Assembly: GCF_018437225.1 (NCBI RefSeq)
Contig: NZ_JAAMFI010000003.1
Coordinates: 24,469-88,468, forward strand
DNA: 64,000 nt
Reading direction: 5' to 3'
DNA from: Fructobacillus papyriferae
GTDB lineage: Bacteria; Bacillota; Bacilli; Lactobacillales; Lactobacillaceae
In this document: in pieces, positions 1 through 8,278 of the stretch
How positions within the stretch are numbered: position 1 is the stretch's first letter
Layout of the letters: each line of letters opens with the position of its first letter
Translations under genes and position numbers: made by a program
The notes under the pieces: generated by a model
Seen by the model: the letters and a program-made list of their open reading frames with translations, nothing else
Told to the model about the DNA's origin: nothing
The model's database searches: none

Positions 1-39
1 ATCCGTTCGAACTGCTAGATGAGTTCGAGCGGATTTTTT
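1..39 (+). terminator. Rho-independent terminator of a gene left of the window
   Basis: A 13-bp stem (ATCCGTTCGAACT pairing with AGTTCGAGCGGAT, one G-T wobble) is followed by a run of seven T. It ends a rightward transcript that begins outside the window. It could also help end the leftward exporter gene. Confidence 0.85.
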
Positions 40-47
40 TGGAATGC

Positions 48-1409
48 TTAATCCACCTTACGCCAATCCTTATCCATAATAAAGCGGGCGACATAGAGGC
101 CAAATGGCAGGAAAATCATGATGAGGGCGGCCTTGATCAACCAAGTGGCGCCGACACCGATATTGTTCAGACCGAGGTTGTAGACACCACGGTAGATGTA
201 TAGTCCCGGAACCATGATAACGATGGCGGGCACCGTCAGAGAAATTCGTGGGAAGGTCGTGTACCGGTTGATGAAAGAAGCGGCCAAACCTGCAATCAAA
301 GCCCCGATGAAGGCTGCGGCTGCAGGAGGCAGCTGTGAGAGGTCAACCAGCTCGAGACGGGTTGTGTTGGCAATTGCGCCAATTATTCCAGCCGTTGTTG
401 CTAATTTGAGCTTCGAGTTAAACATCAAAGAAAAGCCGAAGACGCCGGCAAAGGATGCCAGGAGGCGGCAGGCAATCAATGGATACAGGCTCAGACCCTG
501 TGGTAAAAAGTTTTGTGGACGCAGCCCGAAGAGCATGGCTAAAAGCCAACCAACCAGAGTTGCAGAGAAGATAATCATCAGTGCAAAAGCCAGCCGTTCC
601 AGCCCAGAGCGCATGTCGTTTTTAGACAAATCCAAGATTGATGTGATGAAAGGAAAGCCTGGAATAACGAAGAGCATGGCCCCGATATAGCCGGCTTCGT
701 GGGCCGAAGAGAGTGGGAGAAGCGAGTGCAGTAAGAACAAGGTCAGCACGTAGGCCAAGCAGGCTGCGGCCACGCCGAGAACGGTCGTTGCAACGGCGTT
801 CCAGTGTTTTTGTCCAAGACGTTTTCTCGTGAATTGTCCAAAAAAGGCACCGATAAAGCAGTCGAACATCTCGACCGGCCCGCCACCGAGTAAAAAGATA
901 AAGCCGCAGCAGGCGAGACCACCGGCAAGGCCAGCACGAAATGGGCCGTAGTTGCCGGGGCGTTTTTGAATCTTGTCTAGTTCTTGGTGCGCGAGTTGCG
1001 GCTTCTGGTCAGCATACTTCACCGCGAATTGATCGACGAAGTCTTCGATCAAGGTCATTTTGTGGGTGTTCACGCCGGTTGCGGCTAGGGAAAGCGATTC
1101 GGTGAAGGAATCGGCCCCGTCGAAGCAAGTCACCGTAATGGCTGTGAAACCGATGTCAGCAGAAATCGTCAATTGCAGCGCGCGGGCGACCTTGTTCATG
1201 GCCGACCGAACGCGCCAAGCCCCGGTTCCAGTCGACAACAACTGAATGCCGACGCGACCGACAATCGAGGCGCGGACTGGCAGTGCTGACTGTCGAGCGG
1301 GCCGAACTTCTTTTTCGATAACCTTTTCCCAGCGAACGGCCATGTGCTGATGCAAACGCTCAGGGTGCTCCGTGTCGTTAAGGGCAGACTGTGTAGTCGT
1401 GGAATTCAT
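48..1409 (-). CDS. Threonine/serine exporter family protein (ThrE-type)
   Basis: A 453-residue membrane protein of the ThrE/YjjP-YjjB type, which exports threonine and serine by proton exchange. The N-terminal 150 or so residues are the soluble ThrE-family domain. The remainder holds about ten hydrophobic segments and a VPGLYIYRGV motif typical of the C-terminal half, so both halves found as separate proteins in some bacteria are fused here. The start is the ATG at 1409, preceded nine bases upstream by GGAG. An in-frame TTG 15 bases earlier overlaps that site and is not used. It stands alone, leftward, downstream of rpiA and its terminator. The substrate is inferred from the family. Confidence 0.85.
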   Translation of the reverse strand: MNSTTTQSALNDTEHPERLHQHMAVRWEKVIEKEVRPARQSALPVRASIVGRVGIQLLSTGTGAWRVRSAMNKVARALQLTISADIGFTAITVTCFDGADSFTESLSLAATGVNTHKMTLIEDFVDQFAVKYADQKPQLAHQELDKIQKRPGNYGPFRAGLAGGLACCGFIFLLGGGPVEMFDCFIGAFFGQFTRKRLGQKHWNAVATTVLGVAAACLAYVLTLFLLHSLLPLSSAHEAGYIGAMLFVIPGFPFITSILDLSKNDMRSGLERLAFALMIIFSATLVGWLLAMLFGLRPQNFLPQGLSLYPLIACRLLASFAGVFGFSLMFNSKLKLATTAGIIGAIANTTRLELVDLSQLPPAAAAFIGALIAGLAASFINRYTTFPRISLTVPAIVIMVPGLYIYRGVYNLGLNNIGVGATWLIKAALIMIFLPFGLYVARFIMDKDWRKVD

Positions 1410-1515
1410 GCCAAAATACTCCAATCAAGACGAGTTCTAAACGCAATAATATAGCTTTATGATAGGCTTCTGAGGGGTGATTTTCAAGGGAGAAAGGCCC
1501 TAAGAATTTTGGCAA

Positions 1516-1545
1516 ATAAAAAACCCATCGCTGACCGGCGATGGG
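1516..1545 (-). terminator. Terminator between rpiA and the exporter gene
   Basis: On the minus strand, CCCATCGC and GCGATGGG form a perfect 8-bp stem with a 6-nt loop, followed by TTTTTT. It lies 87 nt past the rpiA stop and separates rpiA from the exporter. The rest of 1410-1631 holds no convincing gene. Confidence 0.8.
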
Positions 1546-1631
1546 TGGAAGGGAGGTGTTAAAACCGCCTTCTAAGAATCCATAAATAAATGATCGCACT
1601 TCTTATAGAAGCAAAATATGACGAAAAGGAA

Positions 1632-2306
1632 TTAATTTTCCCGATAGATTGCCTCGCCCGTATTACCAACCAGCAAGACATCGCAGACGTCGATGAAGAG
1701 TCCGTGCTCAACCACGCCCGTGAGTGACTTCAAATCATCAGCTAAGCCAGCCAAGTCGTCGACCCGAGCAATATCGATGTCGATGATGTAATTGCCGGAA
1801 TCGGTTGTCAAATAATTACCGTCTTCTTGTTGACGGTAGACTGGCTTTAGATCCTGTTCTTTCAGATAGTTGTAAACGTGGTGCACGCCAAACTTAACCA
1901 CCTCGACGGGCAGTTTGTAGGAACCAAGACGGGGGTGGCGCTTGGATGAATCAACCACCCAAATGTTTTTCTGCGAGTTCATCGCCACGATCTTTTCGAA
2001 AAGGAGGGCGGCCCCGCCGCCCTTAATGCCGTTTAGGTCGGGTTCGACTTCGTCGGCTCCGTCGACCGTGACGTCGATGCGGTCAACGGCGTCGATGTCG
2101 ACCACCTTTAGACCAAAGCCAAGCGCTAACTGCTGCGTTTGACCAGAAGTGGCCACGCAGGTAATATCCATGGATTCTTCGTGGGCTTTTTTGGCCAAGA
2201 GATCAATAAAAATGGAAGCGGTCGAACCGGATCCCAGGCCCACGATGGCCTGATTAGGGATCAAATCAACGGCCATTTGAGCAGCTTTTACTTTATGGTC
2301 ATTCAT
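1632..2306 (-). CDS. rpiA: Ribose-5-phosphate isomerase A
   Basis: 224 residues, the usual RpiA length. It interconverts ribose 5-phosphate and ribulose 5-phosphate in the cytosol, linking ribose and nucleoside sugars to the phosphoketolase pathway. Visible signatures are the phosphate-binding GLGSGSTA near residue 24, the DGADE active-site stretch near residue 82, the KGGGAAL segment near 95 and VDSSK near 120. GGAGG sits six bases before the ATG. It diverges from rbsK, whose product makes the ribose 5-phosphate that this enzyme uses. Confidence 0.97.
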   Translation of the reverse strand: MNDHKVKAAQMAVDLIPNQAIVGLGSGSTASIFIDLLAKKAHEESMDITCVATSGQTQQLALGFGLKVVDIDAVDRIDVTVDGADEVEPDLNGIKGGGAALLFEKIVAMNSQKNIWVVDSSKRHPRLGSYKLPVEVVKFGVHHVYNYLKEQDLKPVYRQQEDGNYLTTDSGNYIIDIDIARVDDLAGLADDLKSLTGVVEHGLFIDVCDVLLVGNTGEAIYREN

Positions 2307-2343
2307 GATAAATCCTCCATTAAAAAGTCAGTCACTAACTTCT

Positions 2344-2352
2344 ATTATAGCA
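2344..2352 (-). promoter_or_regulatory. rpiA extended -10 promoter
   Basis: The minus strand reads TGCTATAAT, a full extended -10 element, 38 nt upstream of the rpiA ATG. No good -35 box is present. Confidence 0.7.
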
Positions 2353-2461
2353 GACAGTATGGGCTTCCTTCGATGACTTTGCTCATTTTTACTGTCAAAG
2401 TCGGCTATTTTTAGTAAAATAAAGGGTGATAGTAACGTTGTCAGACGAAAAAAGGATGACT

Positions 2462-3397
2462 ATGAAAAAGCAAGTAACGATTGTCGGTTCCACCAACCTG
2501 GACCGCGTGACCCGTGTGCCTCGTTTGGCTCAGTCGGGGGAAACTTTATCAATCGCCCAGCACCAAGAAGAGGTCATGGGCGGAAAGGGCCTAAATCAAG
2601 CAGTCGCCGTCGCTCGTTCTGGCGCCAAGGCGAATTTTATTACCAAGGTCGGTGCGGATTTTGATTTAAGCGCACAAGTAAAGGAAGAAAACCTGAATTT
2701 GGCTTATGTTTTACACTCGGACAAATTCCAAACGGGTCAGGCCTACATCACGGTTTCAAAAGCGACTGGGGATAACATCATCTACGTTTATGAAGGCGCT
2801 AACGGGGATCTGTCAGCCAAAGATATTTGGGACCAAAAAGAAGCACTGCAAGGTTCTGATTTTTGCTTGACACAATTAGAGATTCCGCTTGAAACCGCTT
2901 TGACGGCTTTTAAAGAAGCCAAAAAAGCAGGCGTAACAACCGTTCTCAACCCCGCTCCCGTACCCGATCAAGAAGAATTGCCCAAATCTTTACTTCAGCA
3001 AACTGATTTGATCATTCCAAATGAACATGAAGCGGCCTTGATTTCGGATATTCCAGTGACGGACCGCGCTTCGCTGATAAGTAACGCTGAATTTTTCTTT
3101 GACCTTGGGTTACAACATGTCTTGATCACGCTTGGCGACAAGGGGGCTTTCTACAAAGCTAAAAACGGCAAAGAGGTGATGGTTTCTGCCATCAAAACCA
3201 CAGCAATCGACACAACGGCTGCTGGTGATACCTTCATCGGGGCCCTATTGTCTCGCCTCTTACCTTCCTTTGAAAACATTGAAGGGGCGATCCGTTATGC
3301 CGTCGCCGCCTCATCGATCACAGTGGCGTCAGCTGGGGCCCTGCCATCGATTCCAAAAGAAGAAGCAGTGTTGTCACAATTACCGAAGACGAATTAA
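2462..3397 (+). CDS. rbsK: Ribokinase
   Basis: 311 residues of the PfkB sugar-kinase family; phosphorylates ribose with ATP to ribose 5-phosphate. Motifs seen are the N-terminal VGSTNLD, the GGKGLNQA substrate-binding motif near residue 40 and the catalytic AAGDTF motif near residue 250. A GTG start 36 bases upstream is open, but AAAGGA lies at the right distance before the ATG at 2462, so that start is chosen. It diverges from rpiA and is followed after four bases by an uncharacterised gene. No ribose transporter is adjacent, so the ribose may come from nucleosides or from a carrier encoded elsewhere. Confidence 0.93.
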   Translation: MKKQVTIVGSTNLDRVTRVPRLAQSGETLSIAQHQEEVMGGKGLNQAVAVARSGAKANFITKVGADFDLSAQVKEENLNLAYVLHSDKFQTGQAYITVSKATGDNIIYVYEGANGDLSAKDIWDQKEALQGSDFCLTQLEIPLETALTAFKEAKKAGVTTVLNPAPVPDQEELPKSLLQQTDLIIPNEHEAALISDIPVTDRASLISNAEFFFDLGLQHVLITLGDKGAFYKAKNGKEVMVSAIKTTAIDTTAAGDTFIGALLSRLLPSFENIEGAIRYAVAASSITVASAGALPSIPKEEAVLSQLPKTN

Positions 3398-3401
3398 GAT
3401 T

Positions 3402-3731
3402 ATGAAGATTGAGCGATTAAAACTAATTCGACGCGATTATTGGGTCTCCTTGCAGGCCATTGAGTGGGAAGATGAACGAGGTTTTCTGGCTAAAGAACCG
3501 GAGGCGCCTGTCTTAGATTACCGCGTGCTTTGTTTTTCATATGACGATTATTTAGTGATTGATTGGGGAAAGGCTTATCCTGGGCCAAACCCGTTGAACC
3601 TGACCATGCGGCAGATGACGAATGAATCGATTTGGAATCTGGAACAAACACACGGCATCATTCGTTTTGAAACTGCCGGTAAGCGGGATCGGGCCATTTA
3701 CAAAGTGACGATTAACACCGTGCGGTCGTGA
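3402..3731 (+). CDS. Conserved-looking protein of unknown function, coupled to rbsK
   Basis: 109 residues with no family I recognise. It is soluble, rich in charged and aromatic residues, has no signal peptide or membrane segment, and looks like a compact alpha/beta protein. It starts four bases after the rbsK stop and lacks a clear ribosome binding site of its own, so translational coupling to rbsK is likely. A longer open frame from 3225 exists only because the frame is accidentally open inside rbsK. Coding potential is supported by its position and frame integrity, not by homology. Confidence 0.6.
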   Translation: MKIERLKLIRRDYWVSLQAIEWEDERGFLAKEPEAPVLDYRVLCFSYDDYLVIDWGKAYPGPNPLNLTMRQMTNESIWNLEQTHGIIRFETAGKRDRAIYKVTINTVRS

Positions 3732-3811
3732 ATAGCGCTAGCGCGCTTGTCTTTACACGCGCCCTTGCGAGCAGGTGTTAAAACGAGTAAGCTTAGATTG
3801 AGGTTAAAAAC

Positions 3812-4435
3812 ATGAAGAAAGTACTATCATTTATTTGGAATTGGGTAGTGCCGATCGCGATTGGCGTGATTGCCTACTTACTCATTACCACTTTTTGGAT
3901 TAATATCGTCACGATTAATGGCGATTCAATGGATCCAAACCTGCTCGACCAGCAAAAGGTGGTTGTCCAAAAAACGCAGAATCTAAAACGCGGGGATGTC
4001 GTTGTCTTTGACGCTCGCGAAGAAGATCCACGAATTAAGGCGGGGAACAAGGACTACGTTAAGCGCGTGATTGCGGTTGCTGGTGACACGGTTCAATATA
4101 AGGACGGCACGCTTTACGTAAATGATAAGAAGGTTGATCAGTCCTTTATTAGCACAGACGAGCAAAATGCCGGAACGGCTTCATCCTTTGGTTCTTCATG
4201 GTCGCTTCAAAGTCTGTCATCAACTGGCTTGTGGAAGCAAGATGATCAGAATAAGTCGGTCGTGCCAAAGGATTCTTACTTCGTCTTAGGAGATCACCGT
4301 TCGGTGTCAAACGATTCTCGTTACTTTGGCTTTGTCTCAAAGAAGCATGTAGTCGGAAAGATTCACGTCCCATTCTGGTATTCGACGACGGTTAAGGACA
4401 ATATCGCAAAAGAAAACCAACATTACTTCGCCTAA
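3812..4435 (+). CDS. lepB: Signal peptidase I
   Basis: 207 residues; membrane-bound serine protease that removes signal peptides from exported proteins on the outer face of the membrane. One N-terminal transmembrane helix (about residues 11-33) is followed by box B with catalytic Ser39 (NGDSMDP), box D with catalytic Lys84 (YVKRVIA), and box E near residue 154 (GDHRSVSNDSRYFG). GAGG lies eight bases before the ATG. It lies just upstream of three exported WxL-locus proteins but has its own terminator, so it is probably a general housekeeping peptidase. Confidence 0.95.
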   Translation: MKKVLSFIWNWVVPIAIGVIAYLLITTFWINIVTINGDSMDPNLLDQQKVVVQKTQNLKRGDVVVFDAREEDPRIKAGNKDYVKRVIAVAGDTVQYKDGTLYVNDKKVDQSFISTDEQNAGTASSFGSSWSLQSLSSTGLWKQDDQNKSVVPKDSYFVLGDHRSVSNDSRYFGFVSKKHVVGKIHVPFWYSTTVKDNIAKENQHYFA

Positions 4436-4467
4436 GTGACACATTTGTCATATTGAGCTAAGATCAA

Positions 4468-4502
4468 AAGCAGTGCTTTTTCTAAAAAAGTGCTGCTTTT
4501 TT
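4468..4502 (+). terminator. lepB terminator
   Basis: AAGCAG and CTGCTT frame a stem extended through two G-T pairs and an A/T tract, ending in six T. Confidence 0.8.
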
Positions 4503-4562
4503 ATATTTATAAACCCCTTTATAACAGGACTTTTAACCGTACGCTTTAATTATACGGAAGCC

Positions 4563-4591
4563 TTGACAACTTCTCTTCATCGTTTTACAAT
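4563..4591 (+). promoter_or_regulatory. Promoter of the WxL locus
   Basis: TTGACA at 4563-4568, a 17-bp spacer, and TACAAT at 4586-4591. This is one of the best sigma-70-type promoters in the window. It drives the small WxL-like gene at 4631 and, by read-through, the genes behind it. Confidence 0.85.
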
Positions 4592-4618
4592 TATTACCGT
4601 TGTAACACAATTGTAAAA
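4583..4618. repeat. Inverted repeat over the WxL promoter -10 box, candidate operator
   Basis: TTTTACAATT (4583-4592) and AATTGTAAAA (4609-4618) are perfect 10-base inverted arms. A further TTGTAA (4600-4605) lies between them and pairs with TTACAA inside the left arm. The left arm covers the -10 element and lies outside the predicted transcript, so a protein operator fits better than an RNA hairpin. No regulator gene is adjacent. Confidence 0.55.
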
Positions 4619-4630
4619 GAGGATGAAGAT

Positions 4631-5233
4631 ATGAAGAACTTTACGAAGTTGAACTTGGCGGTCGCAACTTTGTTGACAGCGGGAGCTTTGGCACCAGTAT
4701 CAGCATTTGCGGCGGATAATACGGTCGAAACAAACGATACGGAGAACGTTCAAAAGATCACGGGTAACACTAAGATTACGTTTGAAGGAACGGACGGGGC
4801 CTTGACCTTGAATCAGGTACCGAACTTTGACTTTGATAACCACAAGTTATCCAAGTCATATGACACTTTTGAATCAAAGAACGGTGGAACGGTGAAGGTT
4901 ACTGATTTGACCGGATCTGGCAAGGGTTACTTCGTTACCGCCAATGCCTCCGATTTGACGAACAATGGCGCTACTCTGCAAACCAAGTCCTTTAACTTCA
5001 CGGCGGCGAACTCAGCGGTTGATGAAGCAACTAAGGGGCAAATTACGGGATCAACGGATACGCCGATCTTCAAAACGACGACAAAGATTGTCGAAGGAAA
5101 CGCTGATGCAACGGGTACGTTGGAATCAGGAGCGACTTCCGCCAAGCTGACGTTGAGCGGTAACAATGTCAAAGCCGGAACATATACCGGAACGATTGAT
5201 TACACATTAAGTAACGGGCCACAACAGTCTTAA
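4631..5233 (+). CDS. Small WxL-like cell-surface protein (Trp-to-Tyr variant)
   Basis: 200 residues. A signal peptide (about residues 1-28, ending ASAFAA-like at SAFAADN) precedes a domain laid out like a WxL domain: the segment LTLNQVPNFDFDNH, then GKGYFVTA, and a C-terminal IDYTLSNGP. Canonical WxL domains, which bind peptidoglycan non-covalently, carry Trp in the last two motifs (GWxV and WxL); here both are Tyr. It is first in a locus with a DUF916 anchor protein and a large WxL-like protein, the arrangement of csc-type cell-surface complexes. The family call rests on motif layout and context; binding ability with these substitutions is unknown. Confidence 0.8.
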   Translation: MKNFTKLNLAVATLLTAGALAPVSAFAADNTVETNDTENVQKITGNTKITFEGTDGALTLNQVPNFDFDNHKLSKSYDTFESKNGGTVKVTDLTGSGKGYFVTANASDLTNNGATLQTKSFNFTAANSAVDEATKGQITGSTDTPIFKTTTKIVEGNADATGTLESGATSAKLTLSGNNVKAGTYTGTIDYTLSNGPQQS

Positions 5234-5239
5234 AGAAGT

Positions 5240-5264
5240 CGGGCAGAACTTTCTGCCCGTTTTT
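5240..5264 (+). terminator. Internal terminator/attenuator of the WxL locus
   Basis: CGGGCAGAA and TTCTGCCCG form a 9-base inverted repeat followed by TTTTT. It lies between the first and second locus genes, and no strong promoter follows, so it probably lowers expression of the downstream genes. Confidence 0.75.
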
Positions 5265-5299
5265 CTTTCTGTGTGGTATTAAGAAAGGGGAAAGGGCAC

Positions 5300-6433
5300 A
5301 TGAAAAAATTATCTGTCCTCCTAGCCTTTTTGGCTGGGTTAATTTTTTATGGGAATCGGGCGGTATCGGCAAACGATACGGACTCCCAGTTTGACGTTGC
5401 GCTTGTTAAAAACGACCGACAACGTGATACGAACAACAGCTGGTTTGATTTACAGCTGAATCCAGGTGAAAGCACAACCTTAACGTTAAAGGTATCAAAC
5501 CGAAGCAAGCAATCCGCTACCTTTGATGTCATGGCCACCCAGGCGCAGACTGGCAGCAACATGCAAATGATTGCTGAAAAGTCGATTGGTGAGGCCCAAA
5601 AAACGGTTATTCCCGCCTTGCAGCAAGGAAATAACATGTTAACGGTTAAAAACAGCGCGACAACGATCGCAGCTGGTGAGACGAAGGAAATTACAGCGAC
5701 CGTTCACATGCCAAGCAAGGCCATCACGGGTTCTTGGCTGGGCGGTATCCACATTCAAAAACGAGTGACGAATGGAAACAGGGCATCGAATGGGTATACC
5801 AATCGATTCAATTATTTGGCCTATGTTCAGTTGTCGAATACGGATGCAGTGACCAAAGCTTCTTTGTCACTGAAAAAGGTATCCTATCAGATCAAAAATC
5901 AAGCCGGTCTTTTGAATATTAATTTGCAAAATGATCAGGCCGGCTATGTTGGAAACGCTAGCTCCAAAGTGATCGTTCGCCAAAAAGACGATAACAAGGA
6001 CGTGCTGACATACAATCAAAATAACCAATCAATTGCCAATGGGTCTAATTTCACCTATCAAGTCCCAACGGATTCATTGAAGGCTGGTAAAACTTATGTC
6101 GCTGATATTACGATTCACGACAATAAGAACAATCTGACTTGGCACTTTGAAAAGGAATTCAGCGTTTCAGCTGTTTTGCCTGTGACCGGCTGGGCAGAAT
6201 CGAGTCCGTTGACTCGTGATTATCACTGGCTTTGGTGGCTCTTGTTGTTACCAGTGCTTGCGCTGCTGATCTTCTTCTGGCGTCGAAACAAGAAGATGGT
6301 GGATATCATCGAAATGGTCGCCGGAACGCGAATTACTCGTCGTGTTTCTTACAAGGTCTATAAGCAAATGGTGAAGGAAGGCATTCCGGTTTCGATTGCT
6401 AAAAATCGCAGTAATCAAGACAACGCTCGCTAA
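5300..6433 (+). CDS. WxL-interacting protein (DUF916-DUF3324), membrane-anchored
   Basis: 377 residues. Signal peptide at about residues 1-24, then the beta-rich DUF916 domain (about 30-160; NPGESTTLTLKVSN is typical) and DUF3324 (about 160-290), one transmembrane helix near residues 313-333, and an RRNKK stop-transfer sequence. Such proteins sit in the membrane and hold WxL proteins at the cell surface. The cytoplasmic tail after the helix is about 45 residues long and basic, longer than the few residues usual for the family. The ATG at 5300 follows AAAGGG; a GTG 27 bases earlier would shift the signal peptide and is rejected. The gene lies between two WxL-like genes. Confidence 0.88.
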   Translation: MKKLSVLLAFLAGLIFYGNRAVSANDTDSQFDVALVKNDRQRDTNNSWFDLQLNPGESTTLTLKVSNRSKQSATFDVMATQAQTGSNMQMIAEKSIGEAQKTVIPALQQGNNMLTVKNSATTIAAGETKEITATVHMPSKAITGSWLGGIHIQKRVTNGNRASNGYTNRFNYLAYVQLSNTDAVTKASLSLKKVSYQIKNQAGLLNINLQNDQAGYVGNASSKVIVRQKDDNKDVLTYNQNNQSIANGSNFTYQVPTDSLKAGKTYVADITIHDNKNNLTWHFEKEFSVSAVLPVTGWAESSPLTRDYHWLWWLLLLPVLALLIFFWRRNKKMVDIIEMVAGTRITRRVSYKVYKQMVKEGIPVSIAKNRSNQDNAR

Positions 6434-6457
6434 TAAGTTCTGAAAGGAGGGCGCACA

Positions 6458-8272
6458 ATGAAAAAGCTATTGATGATTTTAGCTGCTTTGTGTGCGCTTT
6501 TTTTGTTGAAAGAAGGGCGTGTTTCGGCTGATTCGAACAGCTATAATGTCTATTCTTGGGCCGATATGTATACGGCTTACCAGAATGCACCGGATCAATC
6601 GACGGTTGTGTTAAATGTGAAGCAAGACATTGTTGGTGATGAAGCGGCCTATAAGGGGCAAGAAGTAAGCGAAGGCAAAAGTGTGACGATTAAAGGAAAC
6701 GGACACACCCTTTTCTTTGGTCGCTATGCCAATAATCCGACCAAAGGGACGGCAGTGTCTGCAGGGGCTGCAAAGCATTCTGGTTTCTATACTTCTTCTG
6801 ACAAGGTGAGTGAGCAAACTACTCTTCGGCTTGAAAACGCCGTTTGGATTAACAGTATTAACTATGGCCTTTTTGAAGTGGATAAAGACGCCGCGGCCAC
6901 AACCGTTTATCAAAACGTGACGGAAATGAATGGTGCTTTGGACAACGGTGGGACGCCAATCATGAATCGAAAGGGGGCCATTGCCTTTTATGGCAACAAC
7001 ACGTTCAACATCACGGGACAAGTGTCTAAAAACTATGGCTCGGGAGCCATTGACACGAATTCATTTGGTAAAAAGGCAACGGGAACCTTGGATGATACGA
7101 ACTGGATTCAGGGTGCCAATAACATAGCGATTTATGATGGGTCGACAACCGTCAATAACAATTCAACCTATCAAAAAACGCTCTATCATTACCAATCAAG
7201 TGATCTAGATGCCAGTCTGACAGTTAAGAAAAAGGCCAAGCTCTATTGGAATTATGGTACGGCCTGGTTTTTAGAACAAGAAAAAGTACGGTCAAAGACT
7301 TGGAATTTAGAGGATCAGTCCACCTTTATTATTAACGGAACGGCCAATACCGCGAAATCTTCTGGGTATGCTTTTGGTTTTTCTAACGAACAAGCCAATT
7401 GGACCATTAATCTTGATAATCGGGCGCAGCTCGATGCGACAATTGGCGGTTCGTTCAATTTAGGAACGTCATACACCAACCTTTTTAATGTCTCAGACAA
7501 TGCTGACCTTAGTTTAAACAATGTTAGCAAAACGACGCGAACCTTTCAGGGCGGATTTGGCTCCGGTGGTGGCATTAGTATGAGTGATTCGGCTCACGTG
7601 CTCTTACGGGGCGGACAGCAAGTCTATGACACACTATCCTACGTTTTCTTAAATGGCCAAGGACTCCCCCTTTCTGTTTCTAAAAATTACGATGGAACGG
7701 ATGCTAAAAAAGAAGAGGCTGCCGCCGGAAACGCTGCGATTAGCCGAATGAGTTTTTTTAATTATACGAGTCGAATCTATTCATACAGTACACAAGAAGC
7801 GATTAAGAAAGCCAAATACATCGAATTTGGCATTGCGACCCCTAAGATTTCACTGACAAGTACTAAATTAGATCGTGCTTTTCGTTTGGGAAGTTCTGAT
7901 TTGCCAAGCAGTTTTGGTTGGTCAAAGCTTATTTCAGCAGAGGATTCCATGAACTTTACGGTTAATGCCAACAAGAGTCTATCAGATGCCTCCGTCCAGG
8001 TCGCTATTAAACAGAACAATCAAAAAGGAATTGTTTCTTATTATTGGAAAGATAACGAAGGAAATGAAACCGCCCTATCGGATACGCCGACGACAGTTTG
8101 GTCGATGAGCCGTAGCCAATATCAAACGACGGGCCAGGGGACTTTCTTGGGGTATACAGCCAACTTTGATCAGGACCATGGTTTATTAATGAAGACGACC
8201 AACCAATTAAAGGGCGGCACCTATGATGGGGCCACCATCGATTATACGTTGAGTAATGGGCCGACAAGTTAA
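6458..8272 (+). CDS. Large WxL-like surface adhesin
   Basis: 604 residues. Signal peptide (about 1-25, cleaving after VSA), then a long repetitive beta-rich region (about 30-440) with many Asn, Gly and Thr residues resembling the pectate-lyase-like adhesive domains of other WxL proteins, and a C-terminal segment ending GATIDYTLSNGPTS. That ending matches the small WxL-like protein nearly word for word, again with Tyr where WxL has Trp. The ATG follows AAAGGAGG at eight bases. It starts 24 bases after the DUF916 gene, so they share a transcript. Likely an exported adhesin held by the DUF916 protein. No LPxTG partner is present. Confidence 0.78.
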   Translation: MKKLLMILAALCALFLLKEGRVSADSNSYNVYSWADMYTAYQNAPDQSTVVLNVKQDIVGDEAAYKGQEVSEGKSVTIKGNGHTLFFGRYANNPTKGTAVSAGAAKHSGFYTSSDKVSEQTTLRLENAVWINSINYGLFEVDKDAAATTVYQNVTEMNGALDNGGTPIMNRKGAIAFYGNNTFNITGQVSKNYGSGAIDTNSFGKKATGTLDDTNWIQGANNIAIYDGSTTVNNNSTYQKTLYHYQSSDLDASLTVKKKAKLYWNYGTAWFLEQEKVRSKTWNLEDQSTFIINGTANTAKSSGYAFGFSNEQANWTINLDNRAQLDATIGGSFNLGTSYTNLFNVSDNADLSLNNVSKTTRTFQGGFGSGGGISMSDSAHVLLRGGQQVYDTLSYVFLNGQGLPLSVSKNYDGTDAKKEEAAAGNAAISRMSFFNYTSRIYSYSTQEAIKKAKYIEFGIATPKISLTSTKLDRAFRLGSSDLPSSFGWSKLISAEDSMNFTVNANKSLSDASVQVAIKQNNQKGIVSYYWKDNEGNETALSDTPTTVWSMSRSQYQTTGQGTFLGYTANFDQDHGLLMKTTNQLKGGTYDGATIDYTLSNGPTS

Positions 8273-8278
8273 GTAAAA

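Noticed and set aside
1548..1575. T-box-like AAGGGAGGTGTTAAAACCGCC on the plus strand
   Set aside because: Similar to AAGGGTGGAACCGCG only in part, with no terminator or gene downstream on that strand; the hairpin beside it lies on the wrong side and fits a simple minus-strand terminator.
1378..1599. 73-residue open frame on the minus strand
   Set aside because: It spans the terminator hairpin and the ribosome binding site of the exporter gene, has no ribosome binding site and reads as non-coding.
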